From Unio delphinus (lineage: Eukaryota > Mollusca > Bivalvia > Unionida > Unionidae): a stretch of 64,000 bases of DNA. A program made the translations under genes and the position numbers. Below, in pieces: positions 21,538-35,720 of the stretch. Position 1 is the stretch's first letter, and every line of letters begins with the position of its first letter. The DNA is taken from NCBI GenBank assembly GCA_029339505.1, contig JAQISU010000003.1, positions 14,597,001 to 14,661,000 of the forward strand, written 5' to 3'. A model generated the notes under the pieces. The model did no database searches, was not told the origin of the DNA, and was given only the letters and a program-made list of their open reading frames with translations.

Positions 21538-24500
21538 CGATTAACGATTAGTTGAATAGTTTAAATAAGTAAAGCTGAAGTGACTTTGATCAATACGGCA
21601 ATGCGTGGTATTCGAGAATAAATCACATCTAACCCCTATTGGCATGCAAATAAACATACAATCTCTGCTGATTACACATTTTTAATCTTGACATAATTTA
21701 TTCCAAATCGTCGAAGAGTGATTTGGCCTCACCTGCCCTCCCAACGTGTTCCTTTTCGGCCTTGTTTGATGTGGCAATATCATAAGGCTGGAATAGTTAT
21801 TATAGAAATTAATTTTATAAATGAACTTCTTAAACCAGTGATTATCAAGAGCACGGGGTGGGGTGGGGGTTGCTGACCCTTGTCTACCGACATAATTAAC
21901 ATCATAGCAATGTTGACGGTATACAGAAGTTTGAACTTAGTCGTCCTTAAAAACAACAGATCGAAAATATAGATTGATATAACCAGTAGACAGAAAATAA
22001 CAAATGCGGAAAAAGAAGGCTTTAAATTTTTAAACATAATGACAAATAATTTAAAAACGTCAAAAGCAATAATTATTTGTATCTGATGTAATGATTTTGA
22101 GAGACGTTACTGGAAGACTATCGCAGAAACTCATGGATCTTGTCACTAGAACCTAACTCTAAAAAGCCTAAATCTAGTTGGCGATGATAGATTTGTTCAT
22201 AAAGGAAACAAAGTACTTTTATAAGATGTCGGAAATGCAAATTGTACTTTTAAACCTTCAGTTTAATTTTAATATTAAATGTGCAAGATATATTTAACGG
22301 AGGCCATCAAGAAGAGAAATATCAAATACTGCAGTGGATTTGCTACAATTTATATATTTCAGCCTGTTCAAAGTTTGTTCAGCATCAGGCCGTAACAAAA
22401 CTGCTAAGAATACACTAAAACCATGTCTATACAAAAAATTGGAAATTCTAATACGTTGCCTGAACAAGTAGCGTTTTATTAAATATAGTTAGGTAGAACA
22501 TTATATATTCGTCAACATTTTATTATGGTGGATGAGGAGGATAATATAGCGTGGGAATTAAATAACTTGGACAATTGACGATAAGGAAGGGTAGTGGTAC
22601 AACGCGTGGCATTATAACGAAACGAGTGTATGTGTGTCAGGTTATAATCTGGACTCGATTGCTTGTTTGGATAGTTTTATTTACATTCGTAAAGAAATAT
22701 TTTAGCGATTCGACATTGATACTTCTTACGAATTGGTGCAATAAGATAACCACACGGAGAAAAATATGCTTACAGATATTATACTTCCAATCAGGTGCAT
22801 CATTACCACCCATGCGTTCTCCATATACAACCGTCTACTCCTCACTGTTGTTTATCCACAACCAATATAGCAACACATCCTTCCGGTCTCGCTGGATAGT
22901 TTCGTATATTGACACTCTAAGTTTTAAGGCATTAGCCTAATTATCATCAGCCAAACGATTATAAATTAACACATAAGCTAAATCTGTATTTTTTCGTTTA
23001 CGTTTACTTTGAGTTAGGCGTGAAAATGGGTTGGCTTGTTTGGTGACTGCCTGTCACAGTTATACTAGCGGTCGAGATTTAAATGCGTAATTCGGGCTGC
23101 AAATGAACAGTTAGCATTCATTACTTATTTAGGCATGCCTGTTACAGAGATAAATATGCAAAACCGGAGACGGTTGAGGGATGATGAGAAGTATGCAGAT
23201 TTGTTTTCTTAATAGTGAAATTTATTCGCTCTTAAGGCGCATACTGATTCTTTCAGTCGCATTGTCACAGCAAAATATTCAAAACAGCTCGTTCCTGTCA
23301 AAAATAAATGTAAAATAGAGGGGCTGGTGGTAGTGTCGGTTCTATATAATACAAATAACAATTGTATAATTGTATAAGGAATGAATCTGAATACCTCATT
23401 AAAAATCTCACAAACATTCTTTCTACAAAAATCATTAGCTTTTATTTCTAACTTTAATGTAAAATATGCATTTTACAGCAAGCGGTCAAAGTCCGATGAA
23501 CATTCACTGAAACAACTGACCAGTGTGACCTCATATTAACAGAAACAATACTATTCCGTATTCACATCACACCTCTCCAACGATCTAATTATATTCCTAC
23601 AAATTTTCTTCCCTTTTTATCTTTCTAAGTTTGGTACATATTTTATCGGGCGGTAACGCAAAGCTATAATTTAACCTTAACAGCTGACATATCAATTCAT
23701 CGATCGACCTACGGTTATCCTACATATTAAAGTGGACTTCTATAACGGTATCCTTTATGCATGGCGTAGTTAATTGTAGTTAAAAATATCCATACATATA
23801 TCACACTGAGATATTTTGTAAAAGATTTTGAGATATATATCTAGCATTGTATGCTTGACATTGTTTCATTGACCCGTGCAACCGTGTTTACAGATATATA
23901 ATGAGTTAGATGTTTACCTTACCCTTCTTTGTTGTACGAAATACGAGCACTGCGAACAGAGTATCATATTTAGTTGTTTATAAAATATCTCGCCCATCCA
24001 CCAATGACATTGATTTTAATCTTTATTCAGACATTGCAATCAAACTCATACTGACCATTAACACGACTTAGAGCAACAGAGAAAATTGCATGTCACCACC
24101 ACCCTAAGGACTGTTATTCTGTTGTTACAGATTCAAACAAAGGTACAACATTAATGACACACTTGAACAGTGGTCAAAGTATCTTTGCGTCAAACTATAG
24201 TTCGATATTGGGTTTTATGAAAGATACGTGAGATAATTGGCTTTATGAACGATACTGAGATAACTGTCATTGATTGTCATCTGCAATTGTTATTGCCAAA
24301 TCAAAGTGATTTTATATTTGTTTGTATTCCATCTCATTGTCTTATATGTATATTTGAAGTAATTGCGAGTTAAAGTATTAAGTTGCAGAGTACAAATCTA
24401 AATTTTTATTTATTTATTTCTATTATTTTTTTGGGGGGGGGGGAAATAAATTTAGATTGGAAATAACAAGATGCATCAATTATATAACTTAAAGTATAAT

Positions 24501-25149
24501 AAAATCGAACAGAATGATAGCAAACTATCATTTATCCATTCCCGTTATGCTATTATGTCAGAAACTTTGATAACGTTGCTGGTTTCAATTCATGATACTC
24601 TTAGAACAGATATTTAAATTGACTATACACTGTATCTCCAAGTACATTAGAGTCTTTGAAGATGTTTACGTATCATTACGACTTAACAAATCTATGGTCT
24701 TCAACAATGTAAAAAAAAAAAGAACAAACAACCAACAACTTATAGATTTTTGAATAAAGAAGTTTTATTCTATAACGCAAAGTGAACATTTAGAAGGAAA
24801 CAAATAGTTCAAACGTGTTATTACTAGTCCTAAAGAATAAAATTGTAATTAAATTCCTTTGGTATTCCAAATAAGATGCAATCCTGAGGATGTTGATGTG
24901 CCTGTAATCTGGAATGTAATAAGTTACCAATGGCCTGAAGTGCAGATGTTCCAGCAGTCTTTTTAATGAATCACAATTATATAATACAAGATATCCTTGT
25001 TTGAATTCACTATAATTCCAAGTTAATGTTTCTGTTCAAAAATATTATTGATAAGTACTTTGTATTTCCAGTGAAAAAATCTACAGATTTACTTCCTCAT
25101 TTTCTTGATAACTTACCTACATTTATTACTTTTTTTTAAATACATCCGA
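21537..25149. other. 3.6 kb non-coding stretch, nothing recognised
   Basis: No coding motif, tandem array or SINE is seen on either strand. The longest open frame (22575-22940, 121 codons) has no recognisable domain. A G10 run occurs at about 24433-24442. Confidence 0.5.
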
Positions 25150-25489
25150 CAGATACATACATAAAGACATAGATATATACAAACCTATCCACCTACCTAC
25201 CTACATATATACATAAATGCATACATACCTACATACATATCTACATACATACCTACATATATACCTAAATAGATACCTACATACATAGATACATACCTAT
25301 ATACATAGACACCTACATACATAGATACCTAACTACCTACATACATACGCACGTACGTACGTACGCATGTATATACTTACTACATACATACATACATACA
25401 TACATACATACATACATACATACATACATACATACATACATACATACATACATACATACATACATACATACATACATACATACATACAT
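25150..25489. repeat. (CATA)n microsatellite with degenerate left flank
   Basis: Pure CATA units run from about 25381 to 25489 (about 27 units). From 25150 to 25380 the same unit is degenerate with CCTA and GATA variants. The minus-strand MYVCMYVC open frames are artefacts. Confidence 0.98.
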
Positions 25490-25845
25490 GCATAGTTCGT
25501 TAGCAATATACACATATTTTGACATATTGGAATTCTTGCGAAGGTTTATTTGTTAGAAACATTGTCAATATAAAACCTCAGGGACATATTTATGGCATTA
25601 CTTATAGATAGCCAAGTATTGCGCTGTAACTCATCTGACAGACTGAAACCTCTTCGGATGTCAAGAAATTTTAAATTAGGAAAGCGATACTGTCTCTTAT
25701 AAATTATGATGCATGTTCAAATGTATAGCACTTGCTCGAATTCCCACACTGAGAAGTGTGTATCTAATGGAGGTATCTAACGTGGCACACAAAACGGGGG
25801 TGGGGGATTTGGTCAAAAAACATGTTTGTGTGTCGTCACAATAAC

Positions 25846-28188
25846 AATAATGGGGACTTTGTATAGCCCCTAATATATAGAAGCTCTAAGCACTTTACCA
25901 CATATATAATAATAAGACTACTCCCCCACCCCGAACAAAACCCCCACGATACTAGAAAACATACGAACATGATGAAAATATTTCAGGTAGTACACATTAG
26001 GTCTTTACGTTTGTTCTTGCAGTCGAGAAAGATGAGTTTGAAGGGCAGTCTTGAAAGAGATCACTGTGTCTTTGTGTCTAATTTCAATTGGCAATTCGTT
26101 CCACGTTGCTCGGACCTGGTATGCAAAAGAACGTTGTCCATATGACTTCGTTTGCACAGTGGGAACAATGAGTATACGGTTATCAGAAGAGGAGCGTAAG
26201 TATCTTGCTGGTGTATATACATAGGTGAGGCAAAAGAAGTTTGTTGGACTTGAGTACGTCAGTGAAACGTAGCACAGAGAACAAATTTTGTGTTTGATTC
26301 TGGATTGAACGGATAGCCAGTGTAGGGTACAGAGCAGTGGAAAGGTGTGCTCTGAACGTTGTACTCTAAGGATGATCCGAACAGCTGTGTTTTGAACGTT
26401 TTGATGTTTCTGGAGTAGATATTAAGACAAACCATACAGAATTGAGTTACAACATTCCAGTCTTGAAAGTACTAATGAATACACAAGTGTTTTCTTGGCA
26501 TCAACTGAAACATATTTGCGAATGGGGCTGATGCATCTCAGCTCAAGATATGCAGCCTTGCGAATGTTCCTAACATGTTGGTGCAATGTGAGAATACTGC
26601 CTAGAGTAACACCTAGGTTGTGTACTGACTGTGTGAATATAATGTTGGTGTTATTGATATTTAGTGTTTGAGGTAAAGGATGTGAATGAGAACGTCTTTG
26701 TGTTGTGATCATGATGGCCTCAGTTTTATCATCATTACGTCTGCAGCTTGTTACATGTCATCCATGATTGCACATCCAAAATGCACCTCTCTACTCCTTG
26801 GATGGTAGCATCAGCTTCAGTTGGGTGGCTAGGTTTGTACATGTGGGTGTTATTACCGTACAAATGGTGAGACACTAGATGATGATCTATGACATTTGAT
26901 AGCGACTAAGTGTATAGGATGAAGAGAACGGGTCCAAGAACAGACCTATGTCGAACACTACAACATAGATCAACTGGGCTAGAGTGTATTCCATTTAAAG
27001 ACACAACTAGTGTCATGCTGACTACGTAGGACTTGAAGTAGTTTCAGTACTGTGGCAAGGGTTATATGCAGACTGTACATTGCTAAAAAGCAGACTTTGA
27101 AATCAGATGATACAAGTTGGGTTAGAAAAGCTTTTTCTAAGATTTTTTTTATATGAACGGGAGATTATGAACACGGCGGTAGTTCTTTCAATCTTTATGG
27201 TTGAGTGTTTGTTTCTTCAGCAGAGGCTTTACTATGGCAATTTTGAAAAATGACGGGAATTTCTCGGATGAGAGAGATGTATTAATAACATCAGCTAGTG
27301 AAGGAAATATTGGATCGAATCATTCAAGCAGCAGTGATGTTGGAATTGGATCAAGTTCACATGCCTTTGTTGCACGAATTATCAACATTATTCGTACCAA
27401 CTCCATAGAGACGGGTTCACATGCTGCTAATAGTTGCCAATGAAACTCTGCATCGCAACTCTATTGTGACGACGAGTCAATTAAAATTGTGTTATCAAGC
27501 TGATTTCTTACGGTTTATACTTTGTAATATGCAAACAGGTCAGGAAGGTCGACTGGAGAGAAGGTAGTAATAAGTGGTGTACTTTTGTTCCTTGACATTA
27601 TCTTGTTAGTAATCTCGAAGAGCTCTTTGCAACTGCAAATTTCCGTAATCTTTGAACTGTAGTTGGACAATTTCACTGTATTAACTATGTGACGTTCTTT
27701 CTAGCGGCTTCATATATTTGCTTATGTTTAGTGAGTCTAGTGGAAAGCCAAAGTCTCTCTGCTTTACGGCGGTCTCATGTAGCAGTGCGAAGCTGGTCCT
27801 TAACACTGCTATACTACGGAGAACACTTTTAAACTGATACTCTGCACTTGCTTGATTGGGCATGTTTTTCAAGCAATGAACGCAGGCAGTTATCAAGTTG
27901 TTCTGCTGTACGAGGTAAGCAATATTTAGGTTTGCTTGGATGTCATACATTAGTTTGGTTTTGTTTATCATACAGAGGTTTCTCTTAGTAGTTAAATAAA
28001 TGTGGATGGGTTAGGGACTGATACGTCCAGATGGTGATCTGAGGCACGTTCATGGTATACAATGGTGGACCGTACACTATTATCATCAGGTCTGTGAAGA
28101 ATTCAGTCTAACATTAGACCATGATTACGGGTGGGTTGGTTAACTGAATGTTAGGGTTGAAAATATGAATGGAATCTAGGAGTGTTGA

Positions 28189-28190
<2 letters not shown>
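25846..28190 (-). mobile_element. LINE family 1, copy 2: longer, decayed copy with endonuclease remnant
   Basis: Same family as 7836-9258: the 3' end, GTACTC-rich C terminus and thumb region (26712-26422: NLGVTLGSIL, LELRCISPIRKYV, LECCNSILYG) match closely. This copy extends further 5'. Minus-strand frames include KACELDPIPTSLLLE, SEKFPSFFKIAIVKPLLKK and KNYRRVHNLPF (about 27380-27140), which are the pre-palm region. Between about 28130 and 28010 lies RPDDNSVRSTIVYHERASDH, resembling the end of the AP-endonuclease domain. Much of the palm between about 27060 and 26900 is deleted or scrambled and there are many frameshifts and stops. Its 5' end meets a CT microsatellite at 28191. The ORFs at 27201-27443 (+) and 27681-27971 (-) are parts or shadows of it. 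Confidence 0.85.

Positions 28191-28240
<50 letters not shown>
28191..28240. repeat. (CT)n microsatellite
   Basis: About 25 CT units. Confidence 0.99.
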
Positions 28241-28245
<5 letters not shown>

Positions 28246-29090
28246 TCGGCCAATCTTTATATATGTCTACATTTGACCTTTAAACGCGATCTCCATCCTT
28301 TGAACGTTGAACATTCTGTAAAAATTTAATACATTTTGAACGAAACAGACTTTTCTATCTAACTTTCTTTATCTTTTTCTTTTAAATAGTTTTTTCATTC
28401 TGTTTATTTATCTAATTCCCTATCACATGATTTTCCATGATTAAGACCGAATAGTAGGGAACTGTGTTGCTGAATGCTATTTATTCTCTCGAATATTTGT
28501 ATGCAAATACTGTTATCAATATCACGTAGTGCGCTGGATTATTATCTAGACCAGCTAGAAAGGCAACAAAAGATGTCCTTGAAGCTCATTGGTCGCATTT
28601 TGTTTGACTCAACGGTTACTAGCGTATAAAGCCAAGATCCTGATATCGGCCAGCACATAAAGCATTTGCTCAAGGTATGATTTTGTGTATATCTAGTTAT
28701 TTAATTTTATCTACATCATTTACAGCGTCTATTTTTTTAATAAATAAATAATATTACTGTTTTGTGAAAGATCTAATATGTGCGCGTGTTGAATTCTTCC
28801 TTCTTACCGTGTTATAACTGCGCAACAACATAAAACAGTGCAATTTCACATAATTTACTGCAAACCCTTTACCTCCACTGGCTTAATCACATCAAATAAA
28901 TACAAATATAGTACAACAATTATATAATCTTTTTTCTTTTACTGAAATGTTATGTTATACTTTTATTCTTTCACACTTTAAATCAATCTTTATCCCTGGC
29001 TTGCAACACGTAACGAAATATTGATAATTAAATGGCACATTTTGTCATTAGCGTGTATGTGAACTCATTCCCATGGGTACTTTGGGTATG
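28241..29090. other. Non-coding stretch with only the promoter-like motifs noted
   Basis: Apart from the CCAAT/TATA/donor arrangement at 28588-28674, nothing is recognised. Confidence 0.45.
28588..28674 (+). promoter_or_regulatory. Candidate Pol II promoter with short first exon
   Basis: An inverted CCAAT box (ATTGG, 28588-28592) lies 33 bp upstream of TATAAA (28625-28630). About 44 bases after the TATA box a splice-donor-like CAAG|GTATGA occurs (junction 28674/28675). This would give a very short non-coding first exon of about 20 nt. The nearest plus-strand candidate coding exon is at 33119. All three motifs are common by chance in AT-rich DNA. Confidence 0.25.
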
Positions 29091-29450
29091 CGTTGGTTTG
29101 GCTGACAAAGATTGAGCACATGTTTATTTGACTGTCAAAGACTGAGCTTGTGTTGGTTTAGCTGTCAAAGATTGAGCTTGTGTTGGTTTGGCTGTCAAAG
29201 ATTGAGCTTGTGTCGGTTTGACTGTCAAAGATTAAGCTTGTGTTGGTTTGGTACCCAAAATATGAGCATGTATTGGTTTGGCTGTCAAAGATCGGGCTTG
29301 TGTTGGTTTGACTGTCAAAGATTGAGCTTGTGTTAGTTTGGCTCTCAAAGATTGAGCTTGTGCTGGTTTAGCTGTCAAAGATTGACCTTGTGTTGGTATG
29401 GTATCCAAAGCTTGAGCACATGTTGATTTGGCTGCTAAAGCTTGGGCTTA
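29091..29450 (+). repeat. Minisatellite, 30-bp unit, about 12 copies
   Basis: The unit is approximately TTGGCTGTCAAAGATTGAGC followed by TTGTGTTGGT, with degenerate copies at both ends. The exact multiple of three leaves a frame open (29112-29336) encoding a CQRLSLCWFG-like decapeptide repeat. No gene context supports translation. Confidence 0.95.
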
Positions 29451-31944
29451 CGTAATACTAGTGGGACAGTAATGGGACCATGTGGTTGCCTCGATTATGT
29501 TTACTATAATATTACATCTGTATAGGTATGAAACGAAACGAAACGAATACTACTTTTTTCGTTTCGTGTTTAGATTGTCATCAGGTTGTCAAAAGACATG
29601 ACATATTTCAGATCCAGGAATGCACTAGTGCACCAAGTCACGACGTGTAAAAATGGCGTTGTCCTTCTTTGAATAAGTCAAAGTAATCTGAGAATATTTT
29701 GTAGTCCAATGAGCACTTTCTGCCTCCGCTAAATAAGGCAAACACGTTTCCCCTCAAAAATATATAAATACAGCATGCAGCAAGAACCAAAAAAAAAAAG
29801 AGAATTAGACAATTGTCCAACAACAGGTACTTATTATATACAGGTGCAAAAGTAAAATGCCCATTCCCTATTATTTGACAAATTGCAAACTTGTAACATT
29901 GTAAAGATAACTCACATGATCTTACCCATCCATTGGGAAATTAATTCTTCTATGAAACCACCTGACTGATCTGTTAATTGGGAACCAACCCGACACTTGC
30001 CAACGAATTCATTAGTAATGTATTTTATTACTAGTAACTGTAAAGACGAACGGAAACAAATATTTGTAAATCCTATGCATTTTTACGTTCTTGATATATT
30101 TAAATAGAACATATACACGTACAAAATTTCAAATAAAAGCACCCACTACAATTTGCAGTCATGAAAAACATTTACAGAAGTTATAGATAGATATACACAA
30201 GATAATGGAGTAATATATGATATTCTGGTTCCATCTGCAACAAGTACTCATTCGGAACACTTTCGCATCAGCAACATGGACAAACTATCATATAATCTCT
30301 CTACAGTTGATATTTACGATGACAAGTAAATGCCCTAATCAAGATAAATCATGTGATAGTGTTCGTTGTTTTCGAACCTTCGATCAACCTACGAGAAAAG
30401 AAAGCACTTTACTCCCGGTAAAGTTTTTCAGAAAGATCCGTTGAACGTGCAAAAAAGGTTTGGGAGACCTGTAAAATAAATAGCCTTTGTGAAAATTGTC
30501 ACTTTACCTAAAGTATGATCTTCTGTTAATTCCTCATGTTTTTAAAGAGTTCGGAAATATAGCACTAAAATATTATGATTAATGTCCAGAACATTATTTC
30601 AGCAGGCAAAGAATGTCCTTGGATATATTGCTAAATATAAGCTGTTGATATAATGGGGGGGGGAGTATTTCATAAAAAATAGGCTAAAGTAAAACGTCTT
30701 GATGACTATGATAAAAATAAGCGAACTAGTTTGATTATGTAATATACGCCACCAATTTGTAATGCTAGGCAATGGTGGAAACATTACCAATTTCTGATTT
30801 TATGTGTATTTCACCATTACGAACTGAAATATTACAAATTGAGAGGAATGGTTAGGTAATTGTTAAGGTCACATTAGCTCAGGAACTGAATGGCAAATTT
30901 GTCATTTGTGATAAATTAGAAACAGATATTAGAAGGCAACCTATTTCATATTAAACTATCATAAATAAATGAAACATTGTAAATGAAAATCATCACACGC
31001 TAAATGCAATACGCTGATATTGTAATTTACTACATTTTTTTCCAAAAACATAAGTAGATTTCACAATAATGTGAAAAAGAATATAAAAACTTTAAAAAAA
31101 AATTATGAAATGAATTGGAAACAGTTTATAAAGTAAATGTTTAAACAATAAACATAAAATTGGAAAAAAATATATATATATTTGAAAAGTATTTTATTTT
31201 GAATAAATATATATTAAACAGTTTCACAAAAAAATGGATTAAGCTTCCGGTGTATTTGTTCTGAGACTATAAAATCTATAAGTCCAAAAGGATATCCATG
31301 AATCAGTAAGATCAATTTATTAAAATCTTATTCACCTATCCCCCTGACCTCCATATATAGTGCATACACAGGCAGCGGAAAGGAGACATGATATCATCGA
31401 TACAAATGTAATATTCTCCTGTTATAACGTAAGTGTGTATCTTGCATAAATGTGGGGTAGACAATCGAATAGTGTATGGCACATGATACTTTTTGCAGAT
31501 TACGTACCACATAAATTATTATTCTCTCATGGTAAGCCTTTATTAATGATCCTGTGAAAGAATGTTTCAAGGATATACACTTTTCATTCTAAAAATTAAA
31601 ACGGTCATACAATGCCCGTGTGTTGAAAACTAACCAAATAAAATTACTCTAGAGCGTCCTCTAACAAATCAACCCAGACCCACTTGAAAAAACTTAAGAA
31701 GTCTGACTTTAAAATTTACCATCTAGCTATCTAAGATCTTAACACTTGTAGATGACTTTAGGGTGTGTCATTGAGGAAACATCACATAATTTCAAGCCAT
31801 CCATGTTTTTCCGTTGCGATGATTTAGGTAATTAAAAATATAATATGCTTACCTGTTTCATTCTCTATATTATCTTCTCTGTGATAGTTAAAAGAGAACA
31901 AGTATACCGACTATAGCGGCATGAAGTGTTCGAAAAGCTTTCTT
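29451..31944. other. 2.5 kb non-coding stretch, nothing recognised
   Basis: Very AT-rich. A short (GAAAC)n-like run lies near 29530. The open frames at 29638-29823, 30217-30444 and 30599-30790 have no recognisable features. Confidence 0.5.
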
Positions 31945-32181
31945 GGGGCCCCGAGTGGCCGAGTGGTCTAAAGCGCTGTCCGTTACGGATCACTGCCATC
32001 TCACCTCTGTCTGCGTGGGTTCGAGTCTAAGATTCGGCTGATGTAGTTATGTAAGAAAGCTTGCCAGTAGCTTCTCGTGGGTCGGTGGTTCTTTCCGGGA
32101 GTTTTCCGGATTCTTCCTCCACCATTAATACTGGCCGCCATATATAGCCTATATTGTGCTTTAAACTGGCGTTAGACCATT
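31945..32181 (+). mobile_element. tRNA-derived SINE family B, copy 2
   Basis: Full-length relative to copy 1, with head GGGGCCCCGAGTGGCCGAGTGG, B box GGTTCGAGTCT and body TCGTGGGTCGGTGGTTC...ACTGGCCGCCAT. It ends GGCGTTAGACC followed by an A-rich tail to about 32210. Confidence 0.92.
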
Positions 32182-32210
32182 AAAAAAAATTTAAAAATTT
32201 AAAAAAAAAA

Positions 32211-33118
32211 TTCTTAAGTTCAAATGGTGCTTCCAGTTACAAGAAATGCGGTTAATTTTCCTGAACAAGACTCTGCGTGAAATAAACAGGTCAAGGCATA
32301 TCACTGGAACGTAATGTAAATCAAACGGACCTGTTTTTTTAAATGGAGTATTACTGTGCAAGACTGTGCATGTCGAATTGCATGACTCCTTGCAATAGTG
32401 CATTAAAACAGAGTAAATTGCAGACCTTTATCAAAGTGTAATGCCAGACAGACGTAAGAACGGACTGAAAGATAAACATTATCAATACATAATCAAAGGG
32501 TATTTAGCTTTCCAGAGGATAAAAAAGACAAGCAAATAAGGCTAACCAAAAATTTTAAAAATGCAATTCTTGTATTGCGGTTACATACGATCTTGTTAAT
32601 GACGCTAATGAAGACCAATAGATATATTCTTTACACTGGTAGAGGTATAACAAATGGTGAAAATTAAATCTGTCTGACTTTAAATGATAATTTTAGGTAT
32701 CTCTAAATTCCACTAGAATGTTGTAAAATTTGCCAGAAATCCTAAATATGCTCAAAGAGAATACACAAGAATGTTAGCAGACGATTCAAAAGGTAAATTG
32801 ATTTCATTTTAAACCAGACAATCTCTATAATATTTATTTATAATATCAGTGTCATTTCATTAAAGATGACAATTTAAGAAAAATACTTACAAATCGTAAT
32901 TTTAAGAAAACAGTGCGATAAACCAAGTTGAACCGGGACACGAGAAAATTCGTTGAAAACAGCTAACACTATCTGGCACTGACGCAACTGTAACAAACCC
33001 ACCTTGAAGCCAAGTTGTTCTCTCCCAGAAAAAGTACGTGTTACACTGAACAATGCAATGTCAAAAACATGAAGGATGACAACAAAAAAATGAAATAAAA
33101 GTTAAGCTTTTATTTAAG
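32211..33118. other. Non-coding stretch, nothing recognised
   Basis: AT-rich; if the ORF at 33124 is a spliced exon, this would be intron. Confidence 0.4.
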
Positions 33119-33123
33119 GCAAA

Positions 33124-33336
33124 ATGAAAGACTTTTGTGGTCTAGCTATGGTTTGTCTGGTTTTCATGGCACTTGTACCACATTACTACTTACATCATGC
33201 TGATGAAATGAGAACCAACTGCCTATCCCTAGGACATGCAGAGGAAGCCGACTCGGATTGGCTTGGGTGGTTATTAACCAATCAACCTTTGGATTACGGG
33301 CCCGATGCTCTGCCAAGTGAACTACTACGGCTCTAA
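33124..33336 (+). CDS. Candidate small secreted peptide precursor (70 codons), possibly one exon of a spliced gene
   Basis: I do not recognise this protein. The ORF begins MKDFCGLAMVCLVFMALVPH, which has the charged N end and about 13-residue hydrophobic core of a signal peptide. A plausible cleavage site follows HHA at about residue 26. The rest is acidic and hydrophilic (NCLSLGHAEEADSDWLGWLL at residues 32-51, then NQPLDYGPDALPSELLRL) with only one Cys and no dibasic cleavage sites. The ATG has A at -3. A weak acceptor, TTTTATTTAAG, ends at 33118, five bases before the ATG, as in genes whose first exon is non-coding. A weak donor (CCAA|GTGAAC) lies near 33317, so the apparent stop could lie in an intron. 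It is the only short ORF in the 21-45 kb interval that looks like a secreted protein. Chance is still a real alternative. Confidence 0.3.
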   Translation: MKDFCGLAMVCLVFMALVPHYYLHHADEMRTNCLSLGHAEEADSDWLGWLLTNQPLDYGPDALPSELLRL

Positions 33337-34520
<1,184 letters not shown>

Positions 34521-34910
34521 ATATCTTAGACTGGTTCCCATTTTCCATATCATTTGAATAATAATTATTCATCTGATGTATTCTGTTGAAAAAAATATGA
34601 CATTGCACGCAGGGTGTTATGGGTAAATGATGTCAATTATATTTATAACATCAACTTGCCCAATGAGTACATGATTGTGACCAGTAATGCGCTCATTAGT
34701 TTCATCTCCGGGATCTCGGGTTACTGAACATAGCATACTTATATTTATTACTCATTAACATTTTTCTAAACCAAACTTACTTAATACATTAGAATGAATG
34801 CTTTGCAACATTTCATGTTAACGATGATATACACCTTACCTATTCAAATGCAGGCATTAATCACGGGAGAGGACATTAGCGAGCCCAAAACTTTTTGTTG
34901 GATTATTATC

Positions 34911-34927
34911 ATTATTATTATTATTAT

Positions 34928-34980
<53 letters not shown>

Positions 34981-34981
34981 A

Positions 34982-35024
<43 letters not shown>

Positions 35025-35035
35025 TGTTGTTGTTG
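34911..35035. repeat. Compound (ATT)n(AGT)n(GTT)n microsatellite, left part
   Basis: ATT units, about 35 AGT units with one AAT interruption, then GTT units leading into the 3' end of an inserted SINE. The array resumes as (AGT)n beyond the SINE at 35269-35293. Confidence 0.97.
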
Positions 35036-35268
35036 TAAGGTTTAACGCCATTTTTCAGCACGTGATAGGCTTTATATGGCGGCCAGTATTATTGGTGGAG
35101 GAAGAACCCGGGAAAATCCAAAGAAAGAACCACCGACCCACGAGAACTACTGGCAAGCTTTCTCACATAACTACATTAGCCGAATCTTAGACTCGAACCC
35201 ACGCAGAGGTGAAATGGCAGTGATCCGTAACGGAGAGCAGTTTAGACCACTCGGCCACTCGGGGCCCC
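35036..35268 (-). mobile_element. tRNA-derived SINE family B, copy 3, inserted in a microsatellite
   Basis: Minus-strand full-length copy running from the head GGGGCCCCGAGTGGCCGAGTGG (35268 down) through the B box GGTTCGAGTCT to AACGCC/TTTAACG at 35036. (AGT)n lies on both sides, so the SINE inserted into a trinucleotide array. The (GTT)n at 35026-35037 reads as an (AAC)n tail on the SINE strand, as also seen on the copy at 52222. Confidence 0.93.
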
Positions 35269-35327
35269 AGTAGTAGTAGTAGTAGTAGTAGTAGTTGTTG
35301 TAGTATCAGCAGCAGCAGCAGAAGCAG
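35269..35327. repeat. (AGT)n then (CAG)n microsatellite, right part
   Basis: About eight AGT units followed by GTT/AGT and about five CAG-type units. Confidence 0.9.
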
Positions 35328-35487
35328 CCGATACCTTGTGTTCAAATAAACAAACCTACATAAGAAAATATACTGAATTATATACACAGTTATTGTATAA
35401 CAAGGCTGATAATGATTGTGGGAATCCTCGAACTAATTATTAAAACTTTTTCGGATTTGAGATAGTACAGGTGGATGGGCATCGAAC

Positions 35488-35567
35488 TCGTAATCAGTTG
35501 GACGCAGGTTCGATATCAGACTGGACCTGCTGAGGTCGGATGCCTCAGAGTGTTTTCAGAAAAGGCA
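35488..35567 (+). repeat. 80-bp source segment of a dispersed exact repeat
   Basis: TCGTAATCAGTTGGACGCAG...AGAAAAGGCA is identical to 36261-36340. It straddles the left edge of the tandem duplication at 35549. It contains GGTTCGATATC, a B-box-like sequence, so it may derive from a tRNA-like element. Confidence 0.95.
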
Positions 35568-35720
35568 TTCAACTCCCATTTCCTCGCCTAGTGTAACAAA
35601 TAGTAAGGAAACGCAGCATGACAACATTTGATTAGACGTGATGAAAAATTATATAACAAACACCGAGTGGATTCGTAATCGTTACCTAATATGTCAGAGG
35701 TTAACTACGGGGCTACCCAA

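Noticed and set aside
25150..25489. CRISPR-like regular repeat
   Set aside because: It is a simple (CATA)n array with no spacers; none of the minisatellites here has the repeat-spacer form either.
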